A DNA stretch of 64,000 bases. It comes from Lotus japonicus (Eukaryota > Streptophyta > Magnoliopsida > Fabales > Fabaceae). Where the stretch lies: assembly GCF_012489685.1 (NCBI RefSeq), contig NC_080041.1:28757780-28821779 (forward strand), written 5' to 3'. The position numbers and the translations under genes were made by a program. Of the stretch, positions 1 to 10,199 are shown one piece after another; the stretch's first letter is position 1, and the number at the start of each line of letters is the position of its first letter. Under the pieces are notes generated by a model. It was given only the letters and a program-made list of their open reading frames with translations, ran no database searches and was not told the origin of the DNA.

Positions 1-997
1 AAGTGTAGAGTCCATTCATGAGAAGCATATAGAACTAAAAATCCTAGGATGAGATGTTCATTTAGTGCACTGAGCACACAAGCAAGTTCATAGGTCCTGA
101 ATGTCATTCACTCAATAGCAACAAAGATCAAGCATGCAAGTATTCAAAGAGACTTCCATAAGGGTTGAAACATTGGCTAGGTAAAACATGATGGTGGTTG
201 GTCCCTAAAGGAAAACTAGGCTTTCAAGCACATTGAGTGTGGTCCTCTGCTAATAACCCCGGAGCTTACAACACTCTTCCTTTACAAGTCTCTTGCACCC
301 ACCTTTTTACATATTTTTTCTTTTTTTCCAACTCCAACTTTTGGTTAGGAGTTCTTTTTCTTTCTTCTTTTTCACTGTTTTTTTTCTTTTGGGGCAAGAG
401 GCTATTTCTCATTTTTCAGCTCCATATAACACAACAAGGACCATCACTCCCCCAATATTCCAACCAAACTTGCATCCCAACTTTTGGCTACAAAAAGATT
501 CTCCAATTAAGCGCAAATGGGACAACTAAGGGCAATGTTTAACCGCAAACTCAGAATCTCAAGAAATCCTACAAGTCTCAAGAATAAAGCATGAATCACT
601 AAGCATACTATGAGTGAAATCAACGCAGAACCAAGAATTGCAAATGAGTCAGGATCCTCCAGAGAATTTTTATGGTGAAGTGTCAAAGATAGACCCTTAA
701 TGGACTCACCTCGACTCCTTTCTCAAGACACACTCGGAAGACCGAAGTCTCCTCCTCTCTTCCCCAACATGCAATCACTCATCCCCGAAACAACAACAAG
801 TATTCACCAAAGCATTTTCAAAAACAGCACTAGTAGGGAAGCAAAACCATAGCTAAAAGCATGTGAGTATAGGGAAGTAAAGACCCAAAAATAAAACCAG
901 CTAAGACAATGCATGATCAAAAGAAAACAAAATCTATAAATTGAAAATATGCTAAAAATGCATGACCTAAACTAAGAGTAGAGTTACCTCAGCAAAA
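1..997 (-). other. Athila-like 3' internal non-coding region
   Basis: No convincing ORF on either strand. The sequence has long T-rich and C/T-rich stretches around 305-420, so the element's sense strand is purine-rich there. This is the usual non-coding tract between the last ORF and the polypurine tract of large Athila-type elements. The polypurine tract and 3' LTR are presumed to lie left of base 1. Confidence 0.55.
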
Positions 998-2305
998 TCA
1001 CTTCATGGGGTCATGGTCACCCCTTCCATCGCCATAATCCGGATGAACTCCGGCATCATGCATCAAGCTCAAGTCTATCATCCCCTGCTCCAAGGTATTA
1101 AAATCCAAGGGCCCATTGTACCCGGGGTCTGATGTGCTACCTCCCCTCCAATGGAGGTCAAGATCCCTGTGTAGGCGATCTTGCCTCAAAAACATCCGCC
1201 CGAAAGCGGCCTCCATCCAAGCAGGAGAAGGGTCAGCACGTGGTGAAGTAACCACCTCATTCACCACCTCAACATTTTCTTCTTCCTCCTCTTCTTCTTC
1301 CTCTTCTTCCTCTTCTTCTTCCGCTTCCGCTGGCTCCTCAGGATCCTCTTCCTCTTCCTCCTCTTGAGGCATCCTTGCCGTCCATTCTTTATAAAGTTGA
1401 GCGATCCTCTCCTTACTGAGTAGAGGTGCCACATGCAACCTCTTCTCAATAACATGGACTGGCCTCCTAGCTCTGTCCCTCACCGCATGAATCAAAGAGC
1501 AAATCAAGTGAGGAAAGATGGGTCGATGCTTGTCCTTACTCCTGTTGTAAAGGGAATAAATCCGACCAACAATGATGGTGGCCACATCCATAGGATGACC
1601 TCTCAAGATGCAGTAGATGGCAACCAATGTAACCTCTCTAACTTCAGATTTGTTAGAGCTAGGAATGAGGGAATCCTGCAAAAACTCAGCCCAAACTCTA
1701 GCCAGCGGTGTCATGTCCTTTCTCCTCACAAAAATAATCTCATCATCAACTGCTTCCCAGTCCCGCCCAGGCCTAACAATCACTGCCTTCATGTATTCCA
1801 ATATCTCCGGTGACTTCTCCTTTAAGAGCTCATGATAAGTGGCCTTCTCGGGAAAAAGCTCCTTCTCTTGGTCCTCCGTGAGGAGACCAAGATGCCTGCG
1901 AATGACTGCTGGATTGTAGTCAATCACATCTCCCCTGAACCAAGATGAATTCACCGGTGGCCTGGACCTGTCCTCTTGATTTTCACAGTAGGTGTTCGCG
2001 TAGAACTCCCTAACCATGACTTCACAAGCAAACGGAATGGGGTTGACCCAATTCTTCCACCTCCTAATTTCCATGGCTTCTTGCATGCCCAAGAGGTCTC
2101 TCCTTCCCTCCCGATACAAAACTCCCCGCTCCTTCACACACTCCTTGTGTGCTAGGTGAGCTTGGTAAAACTCCTCCTTAATTGCTGATAGGAAGCGGGA
2201 GCGATCAAAACTCCGGGAGGTGGAGGAAGAAGCTGCAGCTCTTGTGTTGGTTCTTGCTCTTTTCACAGGCATGTGCAAAGTTGTTAGCCCATACACAAGC
2301 CACAA
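998..2305 (-). CDS. Putative plant transposon protein ORF at the env position of the Athila-like element
   Basis: An uninterrupted ORF of 435 codons. The likely start is the second Met (base 2272, residue 12), which opens a basic, Ser/Ala-rich N-terminus (MPVKRARTNTRAAASSS). The middle (about residues 20-300) resembles the plant-specific domain named putative plant transposon protein, found downstream of pol in large plant LTR elements; the recognisable part runs from the REFY-type motif to the conserved CSLIHAV segment. A run of Glu (about residues 313-345, bases 1276-1365) is encoded by a GAA/GAG microsatellite. The function is unknown; some authors call such ORFs env-like, but I see no clear signal peptide or membrane span. 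The copia ORF at 28573-31578 has a similar N-terminal region. Confidence 0.7.
   Translation of the reverse strand: MWLVYGLTTLHMPVKRARTNTRAAASSSTSRSFDRSRFLSAIKEEFYQAHLAHKECVKERGVLYREGRRDLLGMQEAMEIRRWKNWVNPIPFACEVMVREFYANTYCENQEDRSRPPVNSSWFRGDVIDYNPAVIRRHLGLLTEDQEKELFPEKATYHELLKEKSPEILEYMKAVIVRPGRDWEAVDDEIIFVRRKDMTPLARVWAEFLQDSLIPSSNKSEVREVTLVAIYCILRGHPMDVATIIVGRIYSLYNRSKDKHRPIFPHLICSLIHAVRDRARRPVHVIEKRLHVAPLLSKERIAQLYKEWTARMPQEEEEEEDPEEPAEAEEEEEEEEEEEEEEENVEVVNEVVTSPRADPSPAWMEAAFGRMFLRQDRLHRDLDLHWRGGSTSDPGYNGPLDFNTLEQGMIDLSLMHDAGVHPDYGDGRGDHDPMK
1276..1365. repeat. TTC/TCC microsatellite encoding poly-Glu
   Basis: Imperfect trinucleotide repeat of TTC, TCC and TCT on the plus strand. It encodes glutamate runs on the minus strand inside the transposon-protein ORF. 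Length is probably variable between copies. Confidence 0.9.
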
Positions 2306-3203
2306 ACGTTAGAAATGTTAGTTCAAAAAAAATAAAAAGAAATGAGAGGAGAAACTTTGTACAAAAATAAAAATAAAGAACAACCTAAGAGCACCCAACA
2401 AGTTTCTTAGTGATTTTGGCAAAGAGAGAAAAACTACCACAAGCACTTGCCAAAAATCGACTAAGAGAACCCATTGAGGCATTCTATCAAACACCTTATA
2501 AGCAAAAGCTAAACTAAACTAATCCACAAAATCCTAACTACCCATTCCTCACAAATTTACAACCCCTTTCTAATTAAGCACAAAATCAACCACCAATGAG
2601 TATATACAACCCAAACCCAACTTGCATTAGCACAAATCACTCACCCAAACCCCCTTGTAATCATGCATTGCAAATCCCATGAACAAAAATGAAGGAAAGT
2701 GAAAGTTGGAACTTACCTTGACTTGAGAGTGAGTGGGTGCAAGTGAAAGGAACTTGAAACAATGCAGAACTTGGAAGCAAATGGGAGAGCCAAAGTGTGT
2801 GCAAGTGAGAAATGAGAAGTGGAAATGGGGTTTGGAGAGAGTGAGGTGCGTTTTTTATGAAGGAAAGGGAGTTAAGAGTGGGAGAAATGAAAGGTTGGGG
2901 TTTTAAAACCCAAAATGTAAGCAAAAATACGAACAGGAGGGCTCGAGAGGAACGCTCAGGCGCTCACACCAGTGCCAGAGGCAGTGCCTCTGCCACTAAT
3001 TGGCGCCTAGGCGCCCATGAATTGGCGCCTAGGCGCTCAACCCAGTTTTTTCACAAAAATTTTACTTTTTTTCTTTTTTTTTTGAATTTAAACACCTAAA
3101 ATACTACCAAATTAAAAGATAGGAAATAATAAAATAAAAAGAATGGGTTGTCTCCCATTTAGCCCTAAGTTATAGTCCTAGGTGGACTCTCCTTCCGATG
3201 GTG
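2306..3203 (-). other. Spacer between protease ORF and transposon-protein ORF, with a splice-donor-like site
   Basis: No good coding sequence. On the minus strand a C/T-rich leader-like stretch (about 2870-2720) ends in CAAG|GTAAGT at 2720/2716-2711, a perfect plant 5' splice consensus. AT-rich, intron-like sequence follows up to the downstream ORF. The right end (2950-3040) holds a cluster of GGCGCCTAGGCGC palindromes. This could be an internal promoter and spliced leader for the downstream ORF, but that is inference. Confidence 0.4.
2950..3040. repeat. GGCGCCTAGGCGC palindrome cluster, copy 1
   Basis: Repeated GCGCTCAGGCGC/GGCGCCTAGGCGCC units, many of them self-complementary. The same motif is clustered in the LTR at 6774-6884. 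Confidence 0.8.
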
Positions 3204-5009
3204 TTAGGAAGGAAATTCCTTTCCATTGATTAACCTACCACAAGTGCAAGGAAGAAACCTTGCACAAAACCTCTGGAGTAAATCCTCCCATGAGGCAATG
3301 TCCTCTTGCTCATCAAACCAAGCTCTAGCCTCCCTTGTCAAAGAATGAGGGAAGAGTTTAATCTTCACTTCATCACTTGAAACGCCCTCAATCTTAGCAA
3401 GGGTGCTAGCTTGGGTAAACTTCACCATATGAGCATGTAAGTTCTCATACTTGGATCCCCCATACTTGTTACCATTAACAAGCTTGATGAGAGCCGGATG
3501 GAACTCATCAAGTTGGGCATTAACTTTGGGGATCTCTTCTGAAACCTTCGACCTGCTTCTAATCACATCACAGACAAAGTCATTGTCATGGTTAGTCTCA
3601 ATCATAGGATTAAAAACAGAAAACCGTACCTTTTCCTTACCAACACGGAGAATGAGGTGACCCTTGTCAACATCAATCTTAGCTCTACCAATAGCTAAGA
3701 AAGGTTGACCAAGAATGAGAGGAATCTTCTCATCCTCCTCCATATCAAGCACAATAAAGTCTACGGGGAACACATACTTGTCCACCCGCACCATTACATC
3801 CTCCAAAATGCCATATGGAGTCTTAAGGGATCGATCCGCCATTTGCAAGGAGAGCATGGTTGGGGTAACCTCTCCTAGGTTAAGCCTCTCAAACATGGTG
3901 AGCGGCATCAAATTGATGCTCGCTCCAAGATCACACAAGGCTTCCACATCCGCCATGCCTTCAATTTCAACCGGAATGGTAAAACTTCCGGGGTCCCTTC
4001 TTTTCTTAGGCATCTTCCGCTGCAAAATGGCACTACATTCCTCCGTCATCAACACCGTCTCATCTACTCCCTTCAACCTTCTTCTCTTATGCAGAATATC
4101 CTTCATAAACTTAGCATATATAGGCATTTGTTCCAAAGCATCGGAAAACGGAATACTAATGTGGAGCTTTTTGAAAACTTCCACAAATTTTGAGAACATT
4201 TTATCTAAGCTCTTCTTAGCCAATGCTTTAGGGAACGGAACCTTGCTAGTTTCAGGAGTAAGCTCAACTTCCTCTCTCACCTTAATAGGTACGACTACTT
4301 CTTCTCCCACTATCTCCTCTCTCTTTTCTCCCTCTGTTTTTTTCTTCAATTCATTCATCACTCTCCCACTTCTAGTGGCTACAACAGAGACATTCTCTTG
4401 CTTAGGATTGGGGATAGTGTCGGAAGGAAATTTACCTTGAGGTCTCTCGGCTATTTGCTTGGCCAGCTGGCCAAATTGATTCTCAAGATTTTTGATAGCC
4501 GCCTCTTGATTCTTGTAATTGTTCTCCGTCCGGTTGATGAAAGTTTCAACCAACTCTTCTAAGCTCTTCTTGGAACCACTACCTTCACCTTCTCCTCGCT
4601 CTTGAGGTTGTCTTAAGCTTTGGCCTTGAAATCCTTGGCTAGGAAATTGTCTTTGAAAACCATTTCCTTGCCCATTATTACCTTGCCTCCAAGAAAAATT
4701 AGGGTGATTCCTCCATCCTGGATTGTAAGTATTTGAAAATGGGTCATTTCGAGCTTGACCCATAGCCTTCACTTCCTCATCCGGTCTAGTCTCTGTGCTT
4801 TCTTCGCTGTCATGTGGCCCTCCACAAGTCACGCACTCCACCTTGGCAACTCGACTACCAATCTTGGTAGTCTTCATCTGATTTTGAATCTCATTCATTT
4901 GCTTGGAGAGTTGCTTGTTGGAGGCCATAAGTTGATCATAAGCTTCAACCTCAAGGACTCCTCTTCGGGCTTGGCGATCATTACTAGAGTTCATGGCTCT
5001 TATAGCCAT
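3204..5009 (-). pseudogene. Athila-like gag C-terminus, protease and a second gag domain
   Basis: An open frame of 601 codons, in the same frame as the gag at 5025-5807 and separated from it by one TAG. Residues 59-70 are a CxxCGGPH zinc-knuckle relic whose last Cys is Ser. A Gln-rich linker and a basic region follow. An Athila-type aspartic protease has the catalytic motif CDLGASINLMP (Asp near residue 360) and the flap/C-terminal motif LILGQPFL. Residues about 500-595 then form a second, partial retrotransposon gag domain (FHPALIKLVNGNKYGG ... SWEDLLQRF), where reverse transcriptase would be expected. The ORF ends soon after. This order is not that of a working gag-pol and implies recombination or template switching with loss of pol. 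Confidence 0.85.
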
Positions 5010-5024
5010 CTTTTCAATCAGCTC

Positions 5025-5807
5025 CTACCCCACTTGTGGAAGTAAGGCATCGAACTCTCCACTTGAAGCCGCATCCAAACCAAACCTCGAAGAATATTGG
5101 AGACCATCATAGAACTTTGCTACTTGCTCAGCTTGAGTAAGTTTATGTTGAGGACACCTCCTCAAGAGCTTCTTGAACCTCTCCCAAGCTTCATAGAGAT
5201 TCTCATCGGTGGATTGAGTAAAAGTCATGATGTCATTCTTGAGTTTCCTCAAGAGGGCTCTTGGAACAAACCTTGTGGTGAACTTCTCAGCCAAGTCCTC
5301 CCAAGATGTAATGCTACCTTGGGGCTGTGAATTCAACCACTCTTCAGCAGTATCCCTCAATGAAAAAGGGAACAAACTCAAGCGGATTGTGTCCGCTGAA
5401 ACATTCTGAACTCTGTAGGTGTTGCAATTGCGGATAAACCGCTCCATGTGTGCATGAGGATCTTCAAGAGCACCTCCACCATACTGATTTTGGCTCACCA
5501 AGTTGATGAATGCCGGCCTCAGCTCAAAATTTCCCGTGCCATCGGGGGAAACTATGCTGCCTGGATAATCGTAGCTCATGGCAGCCGAGGTGAGGTCTCT
5601 AAGAGAACGATTGGCATTCCCCAATTCTTGCTCTTGGAGTCTTTGAGCAAGAGCCTCATTCACTCTTTCTTCAATGTGGGCTTGCATCTCCTCTTCTGTC
5701 ATTTGAGCAGCCATGGCTTCAAGCCTTTGTTGGGCTCGACGACGGCGAAGAGTACGTTCAGGCTCCGGATCAAACAACAATGGATCCGTGCCAAGCCTAC
5801 TGTGCAT
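5025..5807 (-). CDS. Athila-like Gag (N-terminal part, ends at an in-frame TAG)
   Basis: 260 codons from the first Met after the primer site. An Arg-rich and then Gln/Glu-rich N-terminal helix (about residues 15-65) precedes the Ty3/gypsy gag core (about 95-215), with the family motifs NQYGGGALEDPHAHMERF and FPFSLRDTAEEWL. It forms the capsid-like shell of cytoplasmic particles that package element RNA. The frame stops at TAG (5025-5027) and continues open in the same frame into the zinc-knuckle/protease part. The break is therefore a single nonsense codon, or less likely a readthrough site. Confidence 0.88.
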   Translation of the reverse strand: MHSRLGTDPLLFDPEPERTLRRRRAQQRLEAMAAQMTEEEMQAHIEERVNEALAQRLQEQELGNANRSLRDLTSAAMSYDYPGSIVSPDGTGNFELRPAFINLVSQNQYGGGALEDPHAHMERFIRNCNTYRVQNVSADTIRLSLFPFSLRDTAEEWLNSQPQGSITSWEDLAEKFTTRFVPRALLRKLKNDIMTFTQSTDENLYEAWERFKKLLRRCPQHKLTQAEQVAKFYDGLQYSSRFGLDAASSGEFDALLPQVG

Positions 5808-5915
5808 AAACTGAAATCACAAAAACAGAGAAAAGGTTAGTAACACCTATTCAATGCAATGCTTAATAAAACAAACAAACAAACTCTTTAACTTAAACCG
5901 AAAACCACAAACAAT

Positions 5916-5932
5916 CCCCGGCAATGGCGCCA
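5916..5932 (-). other. Primer binding site, tRNA-Asp type
   Basis: On the minus strand it reads TGGCGCCATTGCCGGGG. It matches the primer site complementary to the 3' end of plant tRNA-Asp used by Athila/Tat elements, apart from one A where G is usual. It lies a few bases inside the LTR. Confidence 0.85.
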
Positions 5933-6744
5933 AAAACTTGTTGGTCAATTCGCAAGTGCACGAATACCTCTGGGTTTTAAATTATCGAACCACAGGGATT
6001 GTGAGTGAGAATTATTGATTTAAGCCTAGAGTTTGCAAGTTCTTAAAATAGTAAAATTCAGAAATTGGTTTTGGGTGATTGTGACAAAAGTTTTGCAAGA
6101 GAGCAATGTTGATAATGATGTAAATAACAAATGATGGGAAATTGCCTTGGGTGTTTGATCATCTAATCCATTTTAGTCCACCTATCCTATGCATGTGATA
6201 TCTTGATTACACTCTTGTTGATATAGCCTATGTACTTACTAGTTGATTCCTCACAAAAGTAATTCTCTCAAATTGAAAGATAAGCCCAATTCCTTGTGTA
6301 CTTAAACATTCATAAGAGGTATGATAGCATAATTATTCAGGCCAACAAAACCCTACCCTCACTCTATTCCTAGAAGCAAGTATAGAAGGATCTATTCCAA
6401 TTCATGTCCCTAAATCATAACAAATTTCCATTCTATTATAATCTAGCCTATAGCAAAGGTGCACCAAAGCTAAACATGCAATAAGGAATTGAAATACAAG
6501 ATTGAATCAAGACTCATGCATAGAGATAGGATTTATAAACTAAAATTTCATAGAATCTATTAACCCAAAGAAAAAAAGAAACTAGCCACTCATGGCTAGT
6601 GAAGTCATAAAGGAAATGTAAAGAAAACCTGAGAAGAAATACAAGTTGGAAACCTCCCTTGGTCCCAAAGTTCTCCTCAGCTCTCAAAACTTGATCAAAA
6701 ATGAGTGAAATGACAAAATGTATCAAAGAAATTGGCCTAAGCCT

Positions 6745-6752
6745 TATTTATA
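6745..6752 (-). promoter_or_regulatory. TATA box of the Athila-like LTR
   Basis: TATAAATA on the minus strand in the context CCTATAAATAAGGC, directed towards the element's gag. Confidence 0.75.
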
Positions 6753-6773
6753 GGCTGAAACAAACGAAATTGG

Positions 6774-6884
6774 GCGCTCAGGCGCCAATTCAGAGCGCCT
6801 GAGCGCCAATTGCATGTTGTAAAGCATGCTCTCTGACCCTATTGGCGCCTAGGCGCCTACTCCCAGCGCCTAGGCGCTCAAGCT
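6774..6884. repeat. GGCGCCTAGGCGC palindrome cluster, copy 2 (LTR U3)
   Basis: Several GCGCTCAGGCGCC, GCGCCTGAGCGCC and GGCGCCTAGGCGCC units, starting about 25 bp upstream of the LTR TATA box. It could act as protein-binding sites or form hairpins. The same motif recurs at 2950-3040. Confidence 0.8.
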
Positions 6885-7245
6885 CGCCTGAAAATGACTT
6901 TTTGGCTTCTGAAACTCCTCTTTTCAATTCTCTTTAAGTTCTTCATCAATTCCATGCTTCTTGGACTTCCTTCTCCTTCAGTTTCTGCACTCCAAACCTA
7001 ACCAACAAGACAAGGAAGATTCTAGAAGCTCCAAGAGCTCATTAGCACAAGAAGTCCTTCATAAAACACAACAAAACCATGCAAATCCTAAACTTTACTT
7101 AAAATGCAAGAAAACTACCTATAAAACTACTAAAATACCAAGACGAAATAAAAACTAAAGAAAAGAATAAAAATGCATGAGAATGCATGAAACACTACAT
7201 GAGACTCAACAAAAAGACTCAAAACAACCAAAGAAATGACCCTAA

Positions 7246-7449
7246 AAACACTACTAAAATAGGGTCATCAAAGATCACGAGGACGAGTTGAGTATTTACT
7301 TGGAGATGACAGAGAGGCACCGAGTTTAAGAAGAATTTCGGACGACCAAACACTACTAAAATAGGGTCATCAAAGATCACGAGGACGAGTTGAGTATTTA
7401 CTTGGAGATGACAGAGAGGCATCGAGTTTAAGAAGAATTTCGGACGACC
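7246..7449. repeat. 102-bp tandem duplication across an LTR/target junction
   Basis: Two direct copies (7246-7347 and 7348-7449) with one visible difference (CACCG versus CATCG). Each contains the last 25 bp of the Athila LTR plus 77 bp of flanking Tekay sequence, so the duplication arose after the insertion. Confidence 0.92.
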
Positions 7450-7774
7450 GAAAGTAAAGAAGTAAGTTGCTAAGATTGTGCGACTGTACGGAATGCCAAA
7501 AGGTATCATTTCAAGCAGAGATCCGACGCAAGTGATGAGCCAGATGACATGAGGTTGAATGATGGTTTGTCTTTTGAGACACCGACAGTTAGCAGTGGGG
7601 ATAGAAGAGTGAAACAGTTAAGGGGAAAACAGCTTGCTTAAGTAAAGGTTATGAGGAACAATGACACGGGCAATGCTACATGGGAATTGGAAGATAAGAT
7701 CAAGGAACTGTATCCCGTACTTTTCGCAGAACTCTGAGTTTCGAGGACGAAACTTTCTTTTTGGAAGGGAGTAT
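7271..7774 (+). pseudogene. Tekay-like integrase/chromodomain remnant
   Basis: Short readable pieces in decayed frames. Around 7460-7520 an integrase-like string reads IVRLYGMPKGIISSRDP. Around 7643-7738 the C-terminal chromodomain-like segment includes NNDTGNATWELEDKIKELYP, the typical end of Tekay/Del chromovirus Pol. Several stops occur and most of pol is missing between these pieces. A purine-rich tract (GGAAGGGAG, 7763-7771) just before the LTR at 7775 fits a polypurine tract. This is the 3' end of a Tekay-type element. Confidence 0.75.
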
Positions 7775-8465
7775 TGTAAGACCTGGATTTTCAGAACAAG
7801 CTAATTTCCGACTCACGCGTAGAATCAGTGTAAGCGTGACAGGAGTTTGATATTTGAGAAAGATTAATGAAGAAGAAAGTCCAGGAATTGCTTGAGGAAT
7901 GTTGTGTAGTCGTTTTCGGAGTTAGTGCGAGTCGTCTGCACACCTGCCTTATGGCGAGCGTGTCCAGTATAGGCTATATCACTTTTAGAGCAACGTTTTA
8001 AGTGAGATTTCGAACTCTTGGAAAATTTAAAGATTCTCTTTATTTTTCCTTCGCCCAGCGTTTCATTTCGGAACTCTGGACTGTACGCACGATAGTATTT
8101 ACTTTTCGGAAGTCTGCCGACGCTAATTTCTTCGCTTCGAAACCCTAGATTCGAGCGATGGATGAAGACTTTTTCTATTCGGGACTTCTAACGAAGATTC
8201 CGTCCGCGCTGCCAAATTTGTTTCGACATTTTCAATCTTTCTCCAGTACCAAGTTTTGTCGGTTGAGCATCACAGCAAAAAGTAGTTTTTCGGGACAGAT
8301 TAACTTACACCGCCTTTGGGATTTTAGATATCGTTTTTCCCAAATGTCAGAGATATGTTTTGAGTTCGGGAATTCTGACGCCAGAATCTCTTTTAGAATT
8401 CCTCGGTGAATGTGCTGCAAAAATCGGAATCGCGAATTTTTCATTTTCCCGCGATTTCGCCTGCC

Positions 8466-8473
8466 TATAAATA
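8466..8473 (+). promoter_or_regulatory. TATA box of the family-A LTR
   Basis: TATAAATA in GCCTATAAATAGC. It is conserved at the same place in the copies at 54875 and 56804. Confidence 0.8.
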
Positions 8474-9270
8474 GCTCGAAAAAGCAAAAATCTCTCATTT
8501 TCTTCCTATTGTGGCCGAGAATTGTGGAGAGCTTGGGGGAGAAGATTTTTCGCGAAAACTTGACCAATCTTCGTGCAGTTCGTCCCTACTAATTATTGAG
8601 GTAACTAGCATGATTCCTACATCTGATTACTGTTTCTGTTGCGTTTCTGAAGTCGTTTCTATGCTCACAGTTTTGAGCTTTTTGTAAAATTGTCCGATTT
8701 CTCTGATTTCTTGGTTGGGTTATGTTCCTTACGTTCCCAAGAGTCTAAAACCTCTGTCAGTAATCGCTGATTGTGATCCAGTTGTCCAGGATCTGAAAAA
8801 CTGTTTCAAAACCCTTTTTGTCTCACATTTCGAAACTTTATTGTCGAAAAGCTATAATCTGACTTTGTGCCTTTAGGATTTGTTGTCACGGATGTCATGA
8901 GGATCATTGCTGTAAAATTTTTTTTCAGAACTGATAACTTTGAAGTTTTGAGCCTTTATTTTGGACCAAAATGCCCCTTGATAGCCGTATTTCGACCCGA
9001 TTGTCCGAAAATTGTTCTGACAGTTTCTTTGCCTTAGTTTTACCCTAAAACTACCTTGTAAACAGATTTGATCGAAGAAAAAGAGCCGAAGCTCTTTTTC
9101 CTTAAGGGCCGTGGGCTGTTCCTTTAGGAGGGAGTTTTTCGTTTTCGAAAACTTGTCTTTTCGTACCCGATGGTCGTATTCTGAAGCTTTAATGCTTTGT
9201 CTATCGTTTATGTATTGTATTGCGATCGAACTAATCGATTTTGTGTGGATTCTGCTTTGTTTTCTCCGAG

Positions 9271-9348
9271 GTTCAGTTGAAGGAACTTTGGAATCTTCAG
9301 AGCATTTGAGTGAAGGAGCCTTTACTTGCGAGACTGGAGCAGCTCGAG
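9271..9348 (+). other. 78-bp exon-like block in the family-A LTR
   Basis: Preceded by a pyrimidine-rich acceptor-like TTTTCTCCGAG and followed by GTTAGGG. One frame is open throughout and encodes an acidic peptide starting GSVEGTLESSEHLSEG. Equivalents of exactly 78 bp occur at 18871-18948, 36342-36419, 42927-43004, 55685-55762 and 57613-57690 (+), and at 34024-34101 and 50742-50819 (-). Splicing is inferred, not shown. Confidence 0.55.
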
Positions 9349-9940
9349 GTTAGGGAAACTTACTATATTAGCTGTGATTGCATGATAGGCGTCGATAAAT
9401 TCGACTTATGCTTTATCTGATGTTGTTTATGATGATGAGTTGATGTTATGATGCTTTTCCATAACTTGTGATGTTGTGCTTTTGTTGGATTGGGCGTTTT
9501 GACTCAATTTCGAAGTGGAGATTCAATGATCTGGTGATCTTTGATATTTCGGGTTGGATGAACAACCCCAAGCAAGTTCAGATGAGGGGTTTGAGACTTA
9601 GCCATTTGTTAGGATTCGTTTGAATACTTAGACTTTCCCCGGGAAACTTCTTTTGGAGGGTTTTTTTGGAAAACTTAGAATGATTAGAATTTCGAAAACT
9701 AGAGACTTTGGGAAACTTAGACTTTGAGAAATAAACTCATAACTTGACTAATTCGGATCGAAACAATTTTTATTAACGTTTAAGGATAGGAGAACTGAAG
9801 GGGAAAATATTTACAAAAGACGGGGAAAAGTCGACTTTGTTGTGGGTTTGGAGAGTTTTGGAATTGGGAAAGCCACTAAGGTGAGCTAAAGTGATTATTG
9901 AAAGTCACCGAGTACTCTAGTACTCTTGGGAGTGTTGTTG

Positions 9941-10095
9941 GAGCCGTGTTGTATTGACCGACACTTAGTGCTCTTGTTGTTTGGGCTGTGTTGTATTGAC
10001 CGACACTAGACCCTTGTGTATTCTTGTTGGTGGAGTTGTGTTGTATTGACCGACACTAACTCCGAGTTGTGTTGTATTGACCGACACTAACTCTT
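9941..10095. repeat. TTGTATTGACCGACACT minisatellite
   Basis: Four copies of the 17-bp core separated by variable spacers. The related LTR at 56113 has about six copies (58281-58545). Confidence 0.9.
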
Positions 10096-10199
10096 GGGTT
10101 GTTTTGAGGTTGGGTTTGAGCTAAACACTTATGTGGTGAGGACGAGTCGTGGTTTTGATAATCATATTGCACACATGCATATACGCGATGAAGTGCCAA

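Larger units (their letters stand above)
1..7270 (-). mobile_element. Athila-like Ty3/gypsy element, pol-less, 3' end outside the window
   Basis: Read on the minus strand, a 1.33-kb LTR is followed by a tRNA-Asp-type primer site, gag, an Athila-type protease, a second gag-like domain, and then an ORF of the putative-plant-transposon-protein type. No reverse transcriptase, RNase H or integrase is visible between protease and the last ORF, where autonomous Athila elements have them. The element is therefore non-autonomous or a rearranged relic. It lies in Tekay-like integrase sequence that resumes right of 7270. The left LTR and its target duplication are outside the window. Confidence 0.85.
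5939..7270 (-). repeat. Athila-like 5' LTR
   Basis: 1332 bp. On the minus strand it begins TGATGACCC and ends ACCAACA, immediately before the primer site. It holds a TATA box (6745-6752) and, upstream of it, a GGCGCC palindrome cluster. The inner end contains the AAGTGCACGAAT and CCACAGGGATT motifs (plus-strand reading) typical of plant Athila LTRs. No real ORF. Confidence 0.85.

Noticed and set aside
237..542. Phe-rich forward ORF near the window start
   Set aside because: It is the translation of T-rich, non-coding 3' sequence of the Athila-like element, on the wrong strand for the element.
8158..8409. 83-codon forward frame in the family-A LTR (also at 54567 and 56340)
   Set aside because: It lies upstream of the TATA box in U3, is preserved only among close copies and has no protein-like conservation beyond them.
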